From positions 210,039,138-210,103,137 of the forward strand of contig JAUPFV010000001.1 in assembly GCA_036936605.1 (NCBI GenBank): 64,000 nucleotides of DNA, written 5' to 3'. The translations under genes and the position numbers were made by a program. The stretch comes from Limnanthes douglasii subsp. nivea. Taxonomy: Eukaryota; Streptophyta; Magnoliopsida; Brassicales; Limnanthaceae. Below are positions 1 to 11,340 of this stretch, in pieces; position 1 is the stretch's first letter; the number at the start of each line of letters is the position of its first letter. The notes beneath the pieces were generated by a model. It had not been told where the DNA came from and searched no databases. It worked only from the letters and a program-made list of their open reading frames with translations.

Positions 1-59
1 CCTTCTTTCTTCTAGTAAGTCCAACTCATTCCTAATTGCTATCTCATTAGCTTGTTCGG

Positions 60-660
60 AATAGTTGTGGACTCTATATGATGGTAGGGTAGCTTCTATG
101 GGGGTAATTGCATCCATCCCATACACCAAAGCAAAAGGATATTCTTGTGTAGCAGCCCGAGGAGTAGTTCGGTATGCCCACAATACTTCTTGTAAATAGC
201 TTGGGCACTTCCCCGCAGATCCTTCTGGATTTTTTTAACCCAGACAAAATAGTCATGTTGGCAACTTCAACTTGACCGTTTTCTTGTGGGTGCGAAGGAG
301 AAGAAAAAAAATGTTGAATACCTATAGAAGAACAAAAAAATCTTCATATCTTTGTTATCAAACTATGGCCCATTGTCTGTAGTAATCTTTTGGGAGACCT
401 CAAATCTGCAGCATATATTGGATAGGATAAATTTAATGACAGCCTTCGAAGCGGTTCTTGCCAAATGAGCTGCCTCTATCCATTTTAAGAAGTAATAAAT
501 AGAAAGTATAATAGTTCTGCACCCCCCGGATGCCATAGGTAGAAGTCCAACTAAGTCCATTCCCCATCGAGCAAAAGGTACTGCTCAGAAATAGACTTCA
601 TAAGTACTGCTGGCACATGAATTTCATTGTCATACCTTTGACATGGATCACACCTTTACC
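60..660 (-). pseudogene. Integrase core fragment of gypsy remnant
   Basis: The fragment starts with DLVGLLPMASGG and reaches TDNGP, the segments around the first two catalytic aspartates of the integrase DDE core. The family copy at 54093-56531 reads DYFSKW where this one reads YYFLKW. The reading frame breaks near 300-360, and the segment up to about 74 continues the integrase in another frame. The zinc-binding region upstream is only partly readable. The enzyme would have joined element cDNA to host DNA in the nucleus. This copy cannot make a complete enzyme. Confidence 0.8.
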
Positions 661-1016
661 ATTTCTTTAGCATCTTCCATTATGGATACCCAATAGTACC
701 CAACTAACAACACTCTCCGGGTTAGTGCCATGTACCCACAATGCGTTGAGCCTTCTCCATCGTGTAGTTCAGATAAACCTACTTAAGATTCTTCAACCCC
801 CAAACAACGTATGAGAGGTCTAATGAAAGATTTTATTATAGAGAACTCCTCTTATGATAAAAAAAAACCACGTGGCTTGTGTTTAATCTTTTTTTCCATA
901 GCTTTATCCGAAGGCAAAACCCCATCCGAAATATATTGAAGAAGGGAAAACCTCCAGTCTTTAACTTGAATCACCTGTATGCTCATGTTTTCTCCATCTT
1001 CATTGTTTTGATTTGG

Positions 1017-1500
1017 CTATATGGACGGGCATTCCTGTATATGAATCCAAAGGTAGGACTTAGAATACGATATAGTTTCCAAAGAATCTGCTAGTGTATT
1101 CTCTGATCTGGGAATATGCTCATAACAAACACTTTTAAAATTGGCTGCCACTTCTTTCAGGATGAGTAAGTACTTGATCAGTTGCTCCTTCTTGGCCTCA
1201 GACTGACCTTGAGCGTGATGGATGAGCAGTTGAGAGTCACTCATCAACCAAACTCTCTTAGCCCCAAATAAGAAAGCCAATTTAAGACCAGCTATAGTTG
1301 CTTCATATTCGGACTCATTGTTAGAGGCCCTGAATCCAAAGCATATAGCTTGGTACATCTTATCACCATACGAAGAGGTTAGGAAAATTCCAGCTCCACA
1401 ACCCATAGTACTTGAACCATCATCAGTTCAGACTACCCACCCTTTCTTGGTTTTATCTTCTGAAGTTTGTTTGGAGTTCATGTCCGAATGGAATTCTACC
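1017..1500 (-). pseudogene. RNase H fragment of gypsy remnant
   Basis: The peptide contains MGCGAGIFLTSSYGDK, then NNESEYEATIAGLKLAF and WLMSDSQLLIHHAQGQ. These carry the conserved glutamate of ESEYEA and aspartate of SDSQ that are typical of plant gypsy RNase H. The domain degrades the RNA strand of the RNA-DNA hybrid during reverse transcription. The open stretch is about 129 codons, shorter than the whole domain, and the N-terminal aspartate region lies beyond a frame break to the right. It is the continuation of the RT fragment that lies upstream on the same strand. Confidence 0.8.
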
Positions 1501-1529
1501 AGGAAATCAACCACTGATTAAGCTTTGAT

Positions 1530-2337
1530 AACTGTTCAGGAGGAAAAATAAATACTGTAATCGTCCAATTCAACTGACCACTTTGTCATCCTGGTTGATA
1601 CGTATTCATTTTGAAGAAAAAAACTTAATGGGAAAGATGTCCGGACAATGATGGAATGAGATTGAAAATACGGCCTCATCTTTCTTGCCGCAATCACTAA
1701 GGCTAGTGCCAACTTTTCAAGTTTCAAGTACCTCTTCTTAGCATTTATCAAACTTTTTCTGATGTAGTAAACCGGACGACGGTAACTGTCCACTTATCTT
1801 ACTAATACTGCACTTATAGCACATTTTGACACAACCAAGTATACATAGAGTGTTTCTTCTTGAACAGGTTTTAAAAGAGTCTTTGGTGAGGATAAGTGTT
1901 TCTTTATTTCAACAAAAGCTTGGTTGCACTGTGGAGACCAATTAAAATATTTGGGGTTCTTTAAAGTTTGGGAACATATTTGTCTGAAGACCTTGAAATG
2001 AAACGGTTTAGGGCAGTCAACCTTCCGGTGAGCCTCTGGACTTCTTTAATATTCTGAGGAGGATCCATTTCCAACAGGGCATTAAGTTGATCCGGATCAG
2101 GCTGTATTCCTTTCTCACTTATCACATAACCCAGAAAATTTCTAGATCGAACGAGAAGACACACTTTTCTGGATTTAGTTTCAAATTCACAGGTGTCAAA
2201 TTATCAAATTTTTCTTGAAGATAAACTATATACAAATCCTCAAGGATTTTAACCATCATGTCATCTATGTATACCTCTATATTTCTGCCAATCTGACTAG
2301 CAAATGTTTTGTTCACCAACGTTTGATAAGTAGCCTC
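1530..2337 (-). pseudogene. Reverse transcriptase C-terminal half and connection, gypsy remnant
   Basis: From right to left the minus strand reads TYQTLVNKTFASQIGRN, then YIDDMMVK (the RT active-site YIDD box), LNPEKCVF, GYVISEKGIQPDPDQL and RPVYYIRKSLINAKKRYLKLEKLALA. The last part is the connection and RNase H-proximal region. Several frames are needed. The N-terminal half of RT, including the FMDAFSGYNQI box of related copies, is absent because of an internal deletion that joins the protease tail directly to the palm just before TYQ. The product would be inactive. Confidence 0.85.
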
Positions 2338-3540
2338 TCTGGGATCATCAATCTCACTCTCATCCTCAAAAGGCTCCAGTAACTGTTAATATTCATTAAT
2401 CTGAACTGCTCCCAAAGTCTTAGGAGCAAGAGAAGTTGCATAACACTCTCTGGCTATCTTCTGACTGCTTCGGACAACAACAACTTTCCCTTGAACCGCA
2501 TAATTCAAACAGTGATGGATTGTTGAGGCCACAACATGCATTCTGGAAATCCAAGACCTCCCAAAAATCACATTGTAGGATGTGGGGAAATCTACCACAA
2601 CAAATAGCACGCTCACCATCTTTTTAAAGGGCCCTTGCCCAACAATACTTCTTCCTCAAATTCCCCAATTACATCCGCAGATCTCCCTGTGAATCCCACA
2701 ATGGTTCTATCTGAGTGTTGAATAACAGTCAAATTTCTCATCTGCTTGTAGAAGCTTAAAAAGATGATGTTTGCAGAACTGCATGTGTCTATCAAAATCC
2801 TACGGATATTATTGCCCCCGATAGATGCTCTTATCACCACCACATCCTCATGAAGCGTAGCAATATTTCTCAAATCATCCTCATAAAAAACTATGAATGG
2901 AAAAGGGGTTTGGTATTAATGGGAAGACATTCCCCCTTCCAACTGAGTGGCCGAACTATGTACACGCCTCTTCTTTGATGAAAGAGTGGGTGCTGTCACA
3001 GTATCTCCTCCAAAGATGGTGAGTGACTCAAAGAAACTAATCAGTCCGGAAACTGTCCTGGTTTTCTCTATTATGACCCCCACTTTGTTCCGAGTTGGAT
3101 CAGGATCCAGGTACTTAAAATCAACATCAAATCTTTCAAGAATCATCATTTCCCTTTCTTGAGCAGATGTTCCTACATTGTTTGTAGGGCCCGTCCGAGG
3201 AGCACTATCAGGGTTGTTTCCACTTCTTCTTTTGACATAAGCTCCCAGCTTGCCTCTTTCAATAAGATTATGCACTTCCTATTTCAATGCTATGCAGTCT
3301 TGATTATTATGGCCTATATCATTATGATATTGGCAAAAACAAGTATTTCGGCTTTCTCTTGGAGGCTGTAGTGTCGTTGGTTTCCGAAAATGGACTTCAT
3401 CCTTGGTTTTGCCATATATTGTGGCCATGTTCTCCCTTAACTCTGCAAACCACTCCGGTTGAACCCAAGGACCTCATTTACCTCTTGACTACTGGCTCTG
3501 AGACTGATTCTGGTTGGACTGATTTTGTTTAGCTCGGTTG
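2338..3540 (-). pseudogene. Gag C-terminal region and protease of gypsy remnant
   Basis: On the minus strand the segment reads LIERGKLGAYVKRRSG, then FESLTIFGGDTVTAPT and RRVHSSATQLEGGMSSH (end of gag), followed by IRASIGGNNIRRILIDTCSSANII. In the last stretch the protease DTGSS box is altered to DTCSS. It ends with YNVIFGRSWISRMH and a protease tail with DDPRE. Stops and frame changes separate the pieces. The upstream half of gag is missing to the right of about 3540. The aspartic protease would have processed the gag-pol polyprotein. Confidence 0.8.
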
Positions 3541-4465
3541 GACCCTTAGGGTCTTACAAGACTCGCATATTTTTGTGGAGACTAACCAAATTGTTGGTGT
3601 TTTATTTATCTATGGGCTTATAGTAGAAGGGATGTCTAGTATTGGGAATGGGTCTATTCAGATTTAGATGAAGGCTTGTGAGGGATTTGTTGATATTATG
3701 GAGATCAAATCGAGGTAGCACCTAAAGAGGTTTAAGCCTGGAAATTACATGTAATTAATGAATATACCATTTGATAAAAATATAAATTATTAGGGAGTAA
3801 AATCAATTAGATAAAAAGGTTGTCATTAAAGATTTATAAAGTGAAGAAGATAAATTTGATTCTGAATATGGATAGTACGGGCTAAAGTGAAATTTACTTT
3901 TATATGTAACCGATTCTGTTATTTATTCATATTTCCTATAAATATGAGAAAGGATTACGAAATAAAGGATGATTAATTTTTGTTGATTGAGACTCATTTA
4001 TAAATTGTTTCTCTCTCTAAAAGTAAACAAGTTATTTTCTCTTTCGAGAATTACTTCTATTGTCTGATTTTCATACTGAGAGTCTAATACTTAACATTGG
4101 CGACCCTAGTGGGACATTATAGGGCACATAGATAGAAAATCTAAAACCAAGAAATTCGCTAAATTACCAATTCAGATTAAATTGGAACCAGAAATTGAAA
4201 CCAATCTTACAGTGATAATGGAAACAAAGTACAGGAATCAGGCTTTCCTAGAGAAAGAAACTGAGGTGATAGTCGGGGAAATGAATAGCGTGAACAGTAT
4301 GATATAGAGGACCGTATGAATCCATTGTTAGAAAAGATGACTGTATTGCACAATGAGTTCAATCGAAGAGAGCATCAAATCCAATCAGGAAGGATGAAAT
4401 CCAAGGTGCGACAGGTTGACGAGAAAAATGAATTGGAAAACCTGTATAATGAATCTTACACAACC
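3541..4465 (+). mobile_element. LTR and leader piece of another LTR retrotransposon
   Basis: At 4097 the sequence TTGGCGACCCTAGTGGGACA follows ...TACTTAACA, the arrangement of an LTR 3' end ending in CA and a tRNA primer-binding site. A TATAAATATGAG stretch near 3948 fits an LTR promoter. The LTR may begin at TGTAATTAATG (3752), giving about 345 bp, but I found no second copy to prove it. 4110-4465 looks like leader or degraded gag with stops. 3541-3751 holds nothing I can identify. The piece ends where the next element's LTR begins. Confidence 0.5.
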
Positions 4466-4865
4466 TGACAAGTTCGTAGTGACCGAAAAAGGCTCATTTC
4501 CAATCAGACTTGATAAGGTCAGATTCATTTAACACTACCTCTTACATATATCTGAAGGGAAGTTCGGGCATAATCAGTACCATGTCCAACCGAACAAAAT
4601 AAATTGGTGGAACGTGACTCAGCTAGTTGCTAGTTATTTGATCTCTTGGGCTAATGGGTTCTTAAACTTAACCCAAACCCATAGTCTGGCCAGCAAGCCG
4701 CATGGGTCATTAATTAAATATAAATACCCCAACTACTTTCATTAATGAGGGTAATCGGAATTTAATGCTAGCACACACCTTAATTATCTCTATACATCTT
4801 ACCTTAAACATTAAATTCCCAAAACACTTTACAAAATTACCCTCAATCAGAAATAACCCACACCA
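4466..4865 (+). repeat. Diverged 5' LTR of the gypsy remnant
   Basis: This 400-bp stretch starts TGACAAGTTCG and ends ACCCACACCA. It aligns, with much divergence, to the reverse complement of the 407-bp LTRs at 49753 and 59752: ATATAAATACCCCAACTA, TTCATTAATGAGGGTAAT and the final AAATTACCCTCAA can be matched. It is directly followed by a primer-binding site and gag in the right orientation. The start is less certain than the end. Confidence 0.65.
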
Positions 4866-4885
4866 AATTGGAGACCGTAGTAGGA
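4866..4885 (+). other. Primer-binding site of the gypsy remnant
   Basis: AATTGGAGACCGTAGTAGGA lies directly after the LTR end and corresponds to AATTAGCGACCACAGTAGGA at the same place in the 49753-60158 element. This is where a tRNA would prime minus-strand synthesis. The cognate tRNA was not determined. Confidence 0.6.
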
Positions 4886-4936
4886 GACGATGGTAACTGA
4901 ATTTCATATTCAAAACCAGTAAACAAAGTAGTTCAG

Positions 4937-6760
4937 ATGGATCCGAATGCACAGAATGTTCCACCTCTTGAGGTAGAAGTAGTAAAAAAAACAATGAGTA
5001 CACTGTTGAGGAGCGTGATGAGTTGAGGGTTGGGATAGAGGCATTGGGAGCGCTAAAACAAGCAGAGAAAAAAGTTAAAGAAAAATCCGGTGTGTTGGTG
5101 CTTCACCATACTGACAATCTTGGAGAGAACGAACAATCCCTAAAGACTCGTCTTAGCTCCAAGAAAATACATCGATCTAAACATATAAAGAGCTCCACTT
5201 CGGAATCCTCCAACATATCCTCTAATGATGCAGTGCATGAAGAGTCAGTCTCATCCAGCGGTGATGAAGGATGGTCAAAAACGAAAATGATGCTTACTAA
5301 AAAGCATTCAAGAAAAAGGGATAGGCATGACAGGCTCAGGAAACATCATGGGAAGATAAAGGGTTTAACTGATGAGCATATTGACCGTTTGTTGATTAAT
5401 CCATTTGCTTTCCAATCCGAACCAGGTATTTTGCTACTCCAAATGAGGATACTGTGTTTAATCGTAGCAAAAACTAAAGACAATCACCTTTATCTACAAA
5501 AATACTCTCTGGACACCTTCTTAAAAGGTTTGACAGCTTTAAAATGGAAAAATACGACGGGAGAAAAGATCCGGACAACCATCTTGAGCAGTTTAAGAAC
5601 TTTATGATGAACTTTGACGATGACGACAGACTGTTGTGTAGGGATTTCTCCCAAACCTTCCCAGGAAGTGCCCTCAAGTGGTATAATAGTCTCCATCATG
5701 GATCTATAAATTTGTTGACATATTTTGGGTTGCCTTTTGTAGGCAGTTCGTTGGAAGCAAAACGTTTAAGTGTAATGGGGATACCACCATCCATTGTGCT
5801 CAGGAACCAATTGAGTCTCTAAAAGAGTGCATAATCCGGTTGGTGAATATAAAGAATGGGTTATTAGATTGCTTTGAACAAGTTACAATTGCTTCCATGA
5901 GATAAGGTGTGAATCCGGGTAACTTAGCTGATTCAGTGACTCGGAAGAAGGCTATGACCTGGGGAGGTTGTTAAATCAAGTTGGAAAACATATTAATGTT
6001 GAGAAAACAAAGAAATCCAGAGTGCCTCTCCATTAAGTCCACTACTACAACATCAACACATCCAGCAATTAATCAGTCCAGTTACAAATTGAAAGAAACC
6101 GCACATGGATCTAGTCGGTCAAGGAAAAATCATTCCAACCAGAACCAAAACCAGGAAGTTAGAAATAAAAAGGACTTTGGGTTCAACCTGACTGGTTTGC
6201 TGAATCAGGAGAAAGTGTCGCTACAATATATGACAAAACTAGAAATGAAGTACACTTTAGAAAGCCAACGGCGTTACACTATCCCATAGAAACCGGAGTA
6301 CTCGTTTATGTAAGTACCATAATGACATTGGTCATGATACCCATGACTATATATCCTTGAAGCAAGAAGTGCAGAATCTCATTGAAACGAGAAAATTGGG
6401 AGCATATGTTACAAAACAAGGAGGGAGCGGCCCGGATAATACACAATACAATGCCAATACTCCCCGAACTACTCCTTTAATCCTTCTGGGAACTTCTAGG
6501 CAGGAGGACGCTATGGTGATTATTGAGAGATTTTATGTGGATTCTGAGTACCTTAACCCGGATCCAAGTCGGAATCGAGTGGGGGTGATAACGGACAAGA
6601 CTACTACTGTCTTTGGTTTGATTAAGTATTTTTAGTATTTAACCATTTTTGGGGAGGACACTGTTACTGCACCCTCTAATTCTTGAAAGAAGAGGCACGT
6701 CAGTAGTTTGACCACCCAGTTGGCTGGAGGCATGTCTACATATCTGTACCAAACTCCATA
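4937..6760 (+). pseudogene. Gag of gypsy remnant
   Basis: The first ATG at 4937 reads MDPNAQNVPPLEVEV, matching the start MNPDVPEVPP of the gag at 59679. Downstream come a Ser/Lys-rich stretch with SGDEG, then MEKYDGRKDPDNHLEQFKNF and FPGSALKWYNSL, the retrotransposon gag core. KQEVQNLIETRKLGAYV and ERFYVDSEYLNPDPSRNRVG form the C-terminal part. The sequence falls in several frames with stops (for example near 5822, 6289 and 6635). Gag would form the cytoplasmic particle that packages element RNA. Confidence 0.8.
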
Positions 6761-7275
6761 TTCTTTCATAGTTTTCAACGAGGATGACCTGATGGACATC
6801 GTAGGAACTCATGAAGATATCGTGGTAATAAGGGCATCAAAGGAGGAAATGATATACGTTGTATAATGATTGACACAGGTAGTTCGGCAAATATATTATT
6901 CTTAAGCTCCTACAAACAGATGAGAAACCCATCGGTTATTCAATGTTTGAACAGAACTATTGTGGGCTTCACAGGAAGTTCGGCTGATGTGATAGGAGAA
7001 TTCGAGGAAGAAGTATTGTTGGGCAAAAGGTTTTTCAATAAAATTATGAGAGTATTATTTGTTGTGGTGGATTGGCCCACATCTTATAATGCAATATTTG
7101 GCAGATCTTAGCTCTCCAAGATGTATGATGTGGCCTCTATTGTCCACCAGTGCTTAAAATATGTCGTGCATGGACAAGTAGGTGTTGTCATGAGCAATCA
7201 AAATAGCCAGGGAATGCTATGCAACAGCCATTGCCTCTAATTCTGTGGAGGCAGTTACGGTTAACAAAGATTAGT
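6760..7275 (+). pseudogene. Aspartic protease region of gypsy remnant
   Basis: The segment encodes CMIDTGSSANILFLSSYKQM with an intact DTGSS catalytic box. SVIQCLNRTIVGFTGSSADV and PTSYNAIFGRS follow, the last ending in a stop where relatives continue with a tryptophan (TGG to TAG at about 7111). The protease would cut the polyprotein. The preceding gag part is in another frame, so no intact polyprotein is possible. Confidence 0.8.
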
Positions 7276-7280
7276 AGTTA

Positions 7281-7946
7281 TTGGAGCCTTCCTCTGATGA
7301 AAATGAAATAGATGATCCCAGGGAGGCTCCTAGTGTCATAATACATATAAAAGAAGTTGAAATTCATTTCCTAACTGAGGGTAAAAGTGTTAGGATTGGT
7401 ACTAAGTTGGCACCAACTTTGAAACAAAGGCTATTATATTTTCTATTGGATAATATACATGTATTTGCATGGTGCAATAATGGTGTCACCAGAGTTCCTG
7501 CTGATATAATTTGTCATAAGCTATCTGTACGAACTGATGTTGGACCAGTTGTACAAAGAAGGTCTTTCTCTAAAGAAAAAACAGATATAATTGTTCAAGA
7601 AGTTGATCGTATGACCAAAATGGGCCACATTAAAGAATCTCAGTATCAATTATGGATTGCAAAACCTGTCTTGGTCAAGAAAAAAAATGGCAAGTGGCGC
7701 ATGTATAATGACTTCATTGATCTAAAATAGAGCATGTCCCAAAGGTCTTTATCTTGTTCCTCAGATAGATCAGTTGGTGGACTCTACCTCAGGGAACAAG
7801 CAGTTGTCCTTCATGAATGCTTTTTCAGGGTACAACCAGATACAAGTAGATCCAAAGAATCAAGATCATACCACTTTATCACAGACAGAGGTCTTCATAG
7901 TTATAAAGTGATATCATTCAAATTGAAAAATGAAAGGGCTACCTAT
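7281..7946 (+). pseudogene. Reverse transcriptase N-terminal part, interrupted
   Basis: The segment reads DDPREAPSVIIHIKEVEI, then VFAWCNNGVTRVPADII, KMGHIKESQYQLWIAKPVL and KKKNGKWRMYNDFIDL. These are the linker and fingers of gypsy RT. A stop at about 7728 and a frame change follow, and SFMNAFSGYNQIQVDP and YKVISFKLKNERATY can still be read. The domain is then cut by the LTR that starts at 7947, before the YIDD box. It copied element RNA into DNA when intact. Confidence 0.8.
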
Positions 7947-8556
7947 TGATGAGGGGGTGTTCCTCAGACGAACGGAATATAAGTTGACCGAGCAGGTGTA
8001 AGAAATAAGAAAGGTAAAGGACGAGCTCAGACCATAAAAATAATTAAAGAAGGCCCAGTAAGGCAAGACGACCGACCTGATCGCATAAGTATGAACGGCT
8101 CGACCGAACTGACCGCATATGGATAAAAAAATGGATGAGCTCGTACATGACCAAATGGCTGAGTACGACAGAATGAATGAAGCCTTGCTCGGACTATACC
8201 ATGTTCTAAGCCAAGTAACGAAGACAACTAAGGAGAGCTTCTCTCAGTTCAGCTCGGGTCAGCATACGCTTCAGCTCGAAGTAACCGTCTGAAAGAGGAA
8301 ACGGTTTTCGAATCATCATTAAATAATATCATCAGTTTTGGGTCAAAACACTTAATGAGTCTTCCCTAAATTATAAGAGAAGTGGCGTAAGTGTAATGGT
8401 GGAACCACTAAGTAGGATTAAATGTGAATGTAACCGTCCACTAACGAGAGGAATTATAAATAAAAGAATTCTCCTAGATGAATATAACTTTTATTTCTCT
8501 TTTTTTTACTCATCGGATTTTACTACTTTGGCATAACCTTGTTATTTCCCGTAACA
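7947..8556 (+). repeat. 5' LTR of the second gypsy element
   Basis: The stretch begins TGATGAGGGGGTGTT immediately after the broken RT and ends CCCGTAACA just before a primer-binding site, giving about 610 bp with TG...CA ends. An AATTATAAATAAAAG box near 8450 may be its TATA element. The left edge is supported by the abrupt end of RT homology. No second copy was recognised. Confidence 0.65.
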
Positions 8557-8577
8557 AATTTGGCGTCTGTAGGAAAT
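8557..8577 (+). other. Primer-binding site of the second gypsy element
   Basis: AATTTGGCGTCTGTAGGAAA follows the LTR end. Plant gypsy elements commonly carry TTTGGCGCCGTCTGTGGGAA here, so this is a slightly shortened version of a familiar site. Confidence 0.7.
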
Positions 8578-8596
8578 CATAATAATACATTTATCA

Positions 8597-9489
8597 TGGT
8601 AGTCACTAGGTCAGGAATCGAGAGAGAGAGAGAGAACCAAAAAAACAAGTGAGGCGGTAATCAGCAAGAGAGCGACAACGAATCCCTCACCTAGGCAGAG
8701 TAGTTTGTACCCTGTTCCTGTTGCTGCCCAAGAGGCAGAGCTTGTAGCACCTGTCGGTGTAACAGAAATAGTGGGCCAACCATTACCACCCACGGTCGCC
8801 ACCGATGTCAACGCCCAGCCTCGGAGACCCGTGGACGCCCATGAGGTGATATAATCTGGTGTAGTTGTTAGTCCGATCGTACAACACCTGGAACAGCAGA
8901 TCCAACACCTTCAACAGGAGCAATTGAGGGTTGTATGTGAGCGCGATGCTAGGGAGGAGGCTCTACACGCCACCATGGCGGGAATGAACGATGCTATCTA
9001 TAGGGATCCAGTTGTCGACCTTACCTTTAACAATGGCAACCTTAGAGGCGTCAGCTTACCTCATGAGGACGCGTTAACCATCCATATGGACATTGGTAGA
9101 GTCATGGTAACCCGTGTTCTAGTTGATGGGGGCAACTCTACTAATATAATATTTAAAAATAGTTTCGACTGTATGTTAAATGTGCCTCCATATTGGCCAA
9201 CTCAGCGAACGTTGGTCGGCTATGAGGGAAGAACTTCACAATGCGTTGGAGAAGTCGAACTATTGGTAAAGCTATGGCACAAAGTATGTTTATCATTTTA
9301 GATGCACCAAGCATGTACCATGCCATCATCGGTCGACCATGGTTGCAAAGGATAGAGCCAACACCATGTACATTCCGCCAATACGTGAAGTATCCAGTGG
9401 GGAGCTCACTTGGTGTAATTAGAGAAAGCCAAAGGACAGCAAGAACTTGTTATTGTGTCACAGTTGATCCATCCAAGCCGCTGCGATAG
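8597..9489 (+). pseudogene. Gag remnant fused to protease, second gypsy element
   Basis: The ATG at 8597 opens with MVVTRSG, a frequent gag start in this group, but stops soon. HLEQQIQHLQQEQLR and CERDAREEALHATMAGM can be read, and within about 30 residues the text jumps to VDLTFNNGNLRGVSLPHEDA, which lies at the gag-protease border. Most of gag is therefore deleted. The protease has VLVDGGNSTNIIF, where the usual DTGSS is DGGNS, then a frame change, and ILDAPSMYHAIIGRPWLQ in the next frame. No functional product is expected. Confidence 0.7.
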
Positions 9490-9525
9490 CAATTAAATGG
9501 CGAGAGGGTCCCCGAGACGGAGGCT

Positions 9526-11340
9526 TTGGGTCCACTCTCGCCGGACCCGGTCGATGACCCTCGTGAGCTCGACCATTCTATTGATGCAATTTCAAAAATC
9601 TTAGAGGAGCAAATAGTTGAAGGTCGACAACTTAGGATAAGAGGTAAGTTCTCTCTAACTTTTAAGCAACTCTTAATTAGTTTGTTATCCAAGAACCTAG
9701 ATGTGTTCGCATGGGAAGGAGGTGACGTTTCCGGGGTTAGCCCCTCTATCATACACCACGAGTTGTTTATTAACCCATGTGCTAAGCCGGTACGACAAAA
9801 ATATTGATCATTCTCGGTGGAAAAGTAAGAGGCCATATTAACAGAGGTGTCCAAGTTAACCTGACTCGGTCATATCCGGAAAGCACGATACCCGTTATAG
9901 ATAGCAAATCTTGTATTAATCAAGAAGAAAAGTTGTCAATGGTGGATGCGCGTGGACTTCACCGGCCTAAACAAAGCATGTCTGAAAGATGCATTTCCTT
10001 TACCGCGTGTCGATCAATTAGTAGACTCTGCTTCTGGTTGCAAGTACTTGTCATTCATGGACGCATACTCCGGGTACAATCAGATTCGACTTCATCCATC
10101 CAACCAAGAGCATACAACATTCCAGACCGAGCATGGCTTATATTGTTACACTGTCATGTCGTTTGGATTAAAGAACGCATAATCTACATACCAACATCTG
10201 ATAAATCATATTTTTAGGACATTTGGGAAAACACCTAGAGGCGTATATTGATGATATGATCGTCAAAACACACATGGAAGAACATCATCTGGAGATATTG
10301 TAGGTCCTTTTTTATTTGCTTAGACAGTTTAATCTTAAGATTAACCTAGATAAATTCTCTTTTGGGGTCGATAAAGGAAAGTTCTATGGCTACGTATTGA
10401 AACCTGCAATATCTCCAGATGATGAAACCTCCTAAGAATGTCAAGGAAGTGTAGTGCCTCAGAGGACGCCTATCAGAACTATCAAGGTTTATTTCTCGAG
10501 CATCGGACAAAAGCCACCACTTTTTCGAAATTTTAAGAGGAGCTAAGAAGTTCAGATTGACAGAGGACTGCGATAGAGCTTTCTCTGAGCTCAAGTCGTA
10601 CATTTATTCTTGTATCTATCGATATCCCTGTTCTCTGTCAGCTCAGTCATGGCCCTTGTTTGGTCACCACTGCCAGGCGAATGCGCCCGTACTTCCAGGG
10701 ACATGTAATCAATGTACGAACCATCTTTCTTTTACGAGAAATGCTGCTGAAGCCTGATGTAATAGGGCGCCCGACTAAGTGAAGCATCGAGCTCGGTGAG
10801 TATGATTTAAACTTTGAACCATGCACTGCTATTAAAGGTCAGGTGACTGCCGAATTCCTGGAAAAATTCTCCTCCTTGAGGCCATACGTGGACAAAATAG
10901 AAAACACCAAAGCGCACAACCATAATGATTGGATCATTTAAGTTGACGGTGCATTTTGCACATCTGGTGGAAGTGCTGGAGTAGTGCTACAATTTTCAAC
11001 TTGAGAGAAAATCAAGCAAGTAATATGATTTAACTTCCCGGTCACAAATAGTGTAGCAGAGTATAAGGCAACTCTGTGTGACATGAAATTGGCTTTGATT
11101 TGTGGAGGGCAACATATTAGAATAAAATCATACTCATAGTTAGTAGTCAATCAGGAAATGGGTGCCTACGATGCTAGGAAGAAAGTAATTCGAGATTACC
11201 GTGTTATCTTAAAAGAGTATGAATCTAAGTTTGTGTGCATCTCGTATGAACAGGTTCCACGATCGGTAAATTCAGCTGCAGACTTATTAGCTAAGACAGC
11301 AGCCTTAAGGGATAGTCTTCTGGTTCTCCTTCAATAGTTA
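9526..11340 (+). pseudogene. Reverse transcriptase and RNase H, second gypsy element
   Basis: In order the segment shows DPVDDPRELDHSI and NLDVFAWEGGDVSGVSPSII, then RVDFTGLNKACLKDAFPLP, YLSFMDAYSGYNQIRLHP and SFGLKNA. AYIDDMIVKT (YIDD active site) follows near 10240, and a degraded thumb and connection to about 10800. RNase H is suggested by VDGAFCTSGGSAGVVLQF at about 10940, with SYEQVPRSVNSAADLLAK near 11245. At least four frame changes are needed. The region between 10340 and 10900 is the most damaged. It is a pseudogene of the element's polymerase. Confidence 0.75.

Larger units (their letters stand above)
1..3540 (-). mobile_element. Ty3/gypsy (Tat-like) remnant, truncated by window edge
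   Basis: The minus strand encodes, from right to left, the end of gag, protease, part of reverse transcriptase, RNase H and the integrase core, which is the Ty3/gypsy order. The peptides closely match the better-preserved element at 49753-60158, so both belong to one family. The copy is broken by many stops and frameshifts. It runs off the window at position 1, and on the right its gag stops matching at about 3540, where different sequence begins. No LTR of this copy is in the window. It is dead as an autonomous element. Confidence 0.9.
4466..7946 (+). mobile_element. Ty3/gypsy (Tat-like) remnant, plus-strand copy with 5' LTR
   Basis: A 5' LTR (4466-4865), a primer-binding site, gag, protease and the N-terminal half of RT follow one another on the plus strand. 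The encoded peptides match the family of 49753-60158 and of 1-3540. The copy ends in RT right after KLKNERATY, where a foreign LTR starts at 7947. The rest of its pol was not found further right in the window. Numerous stops and frameshifts make it non-functional. Confidence 0.85.

Noticed and set aside
8611..8811. Minus-strand open frame over the start of gag
   Set aside because: It is opposite to the LTR leader and gag remnant, short and without any family resemblance.
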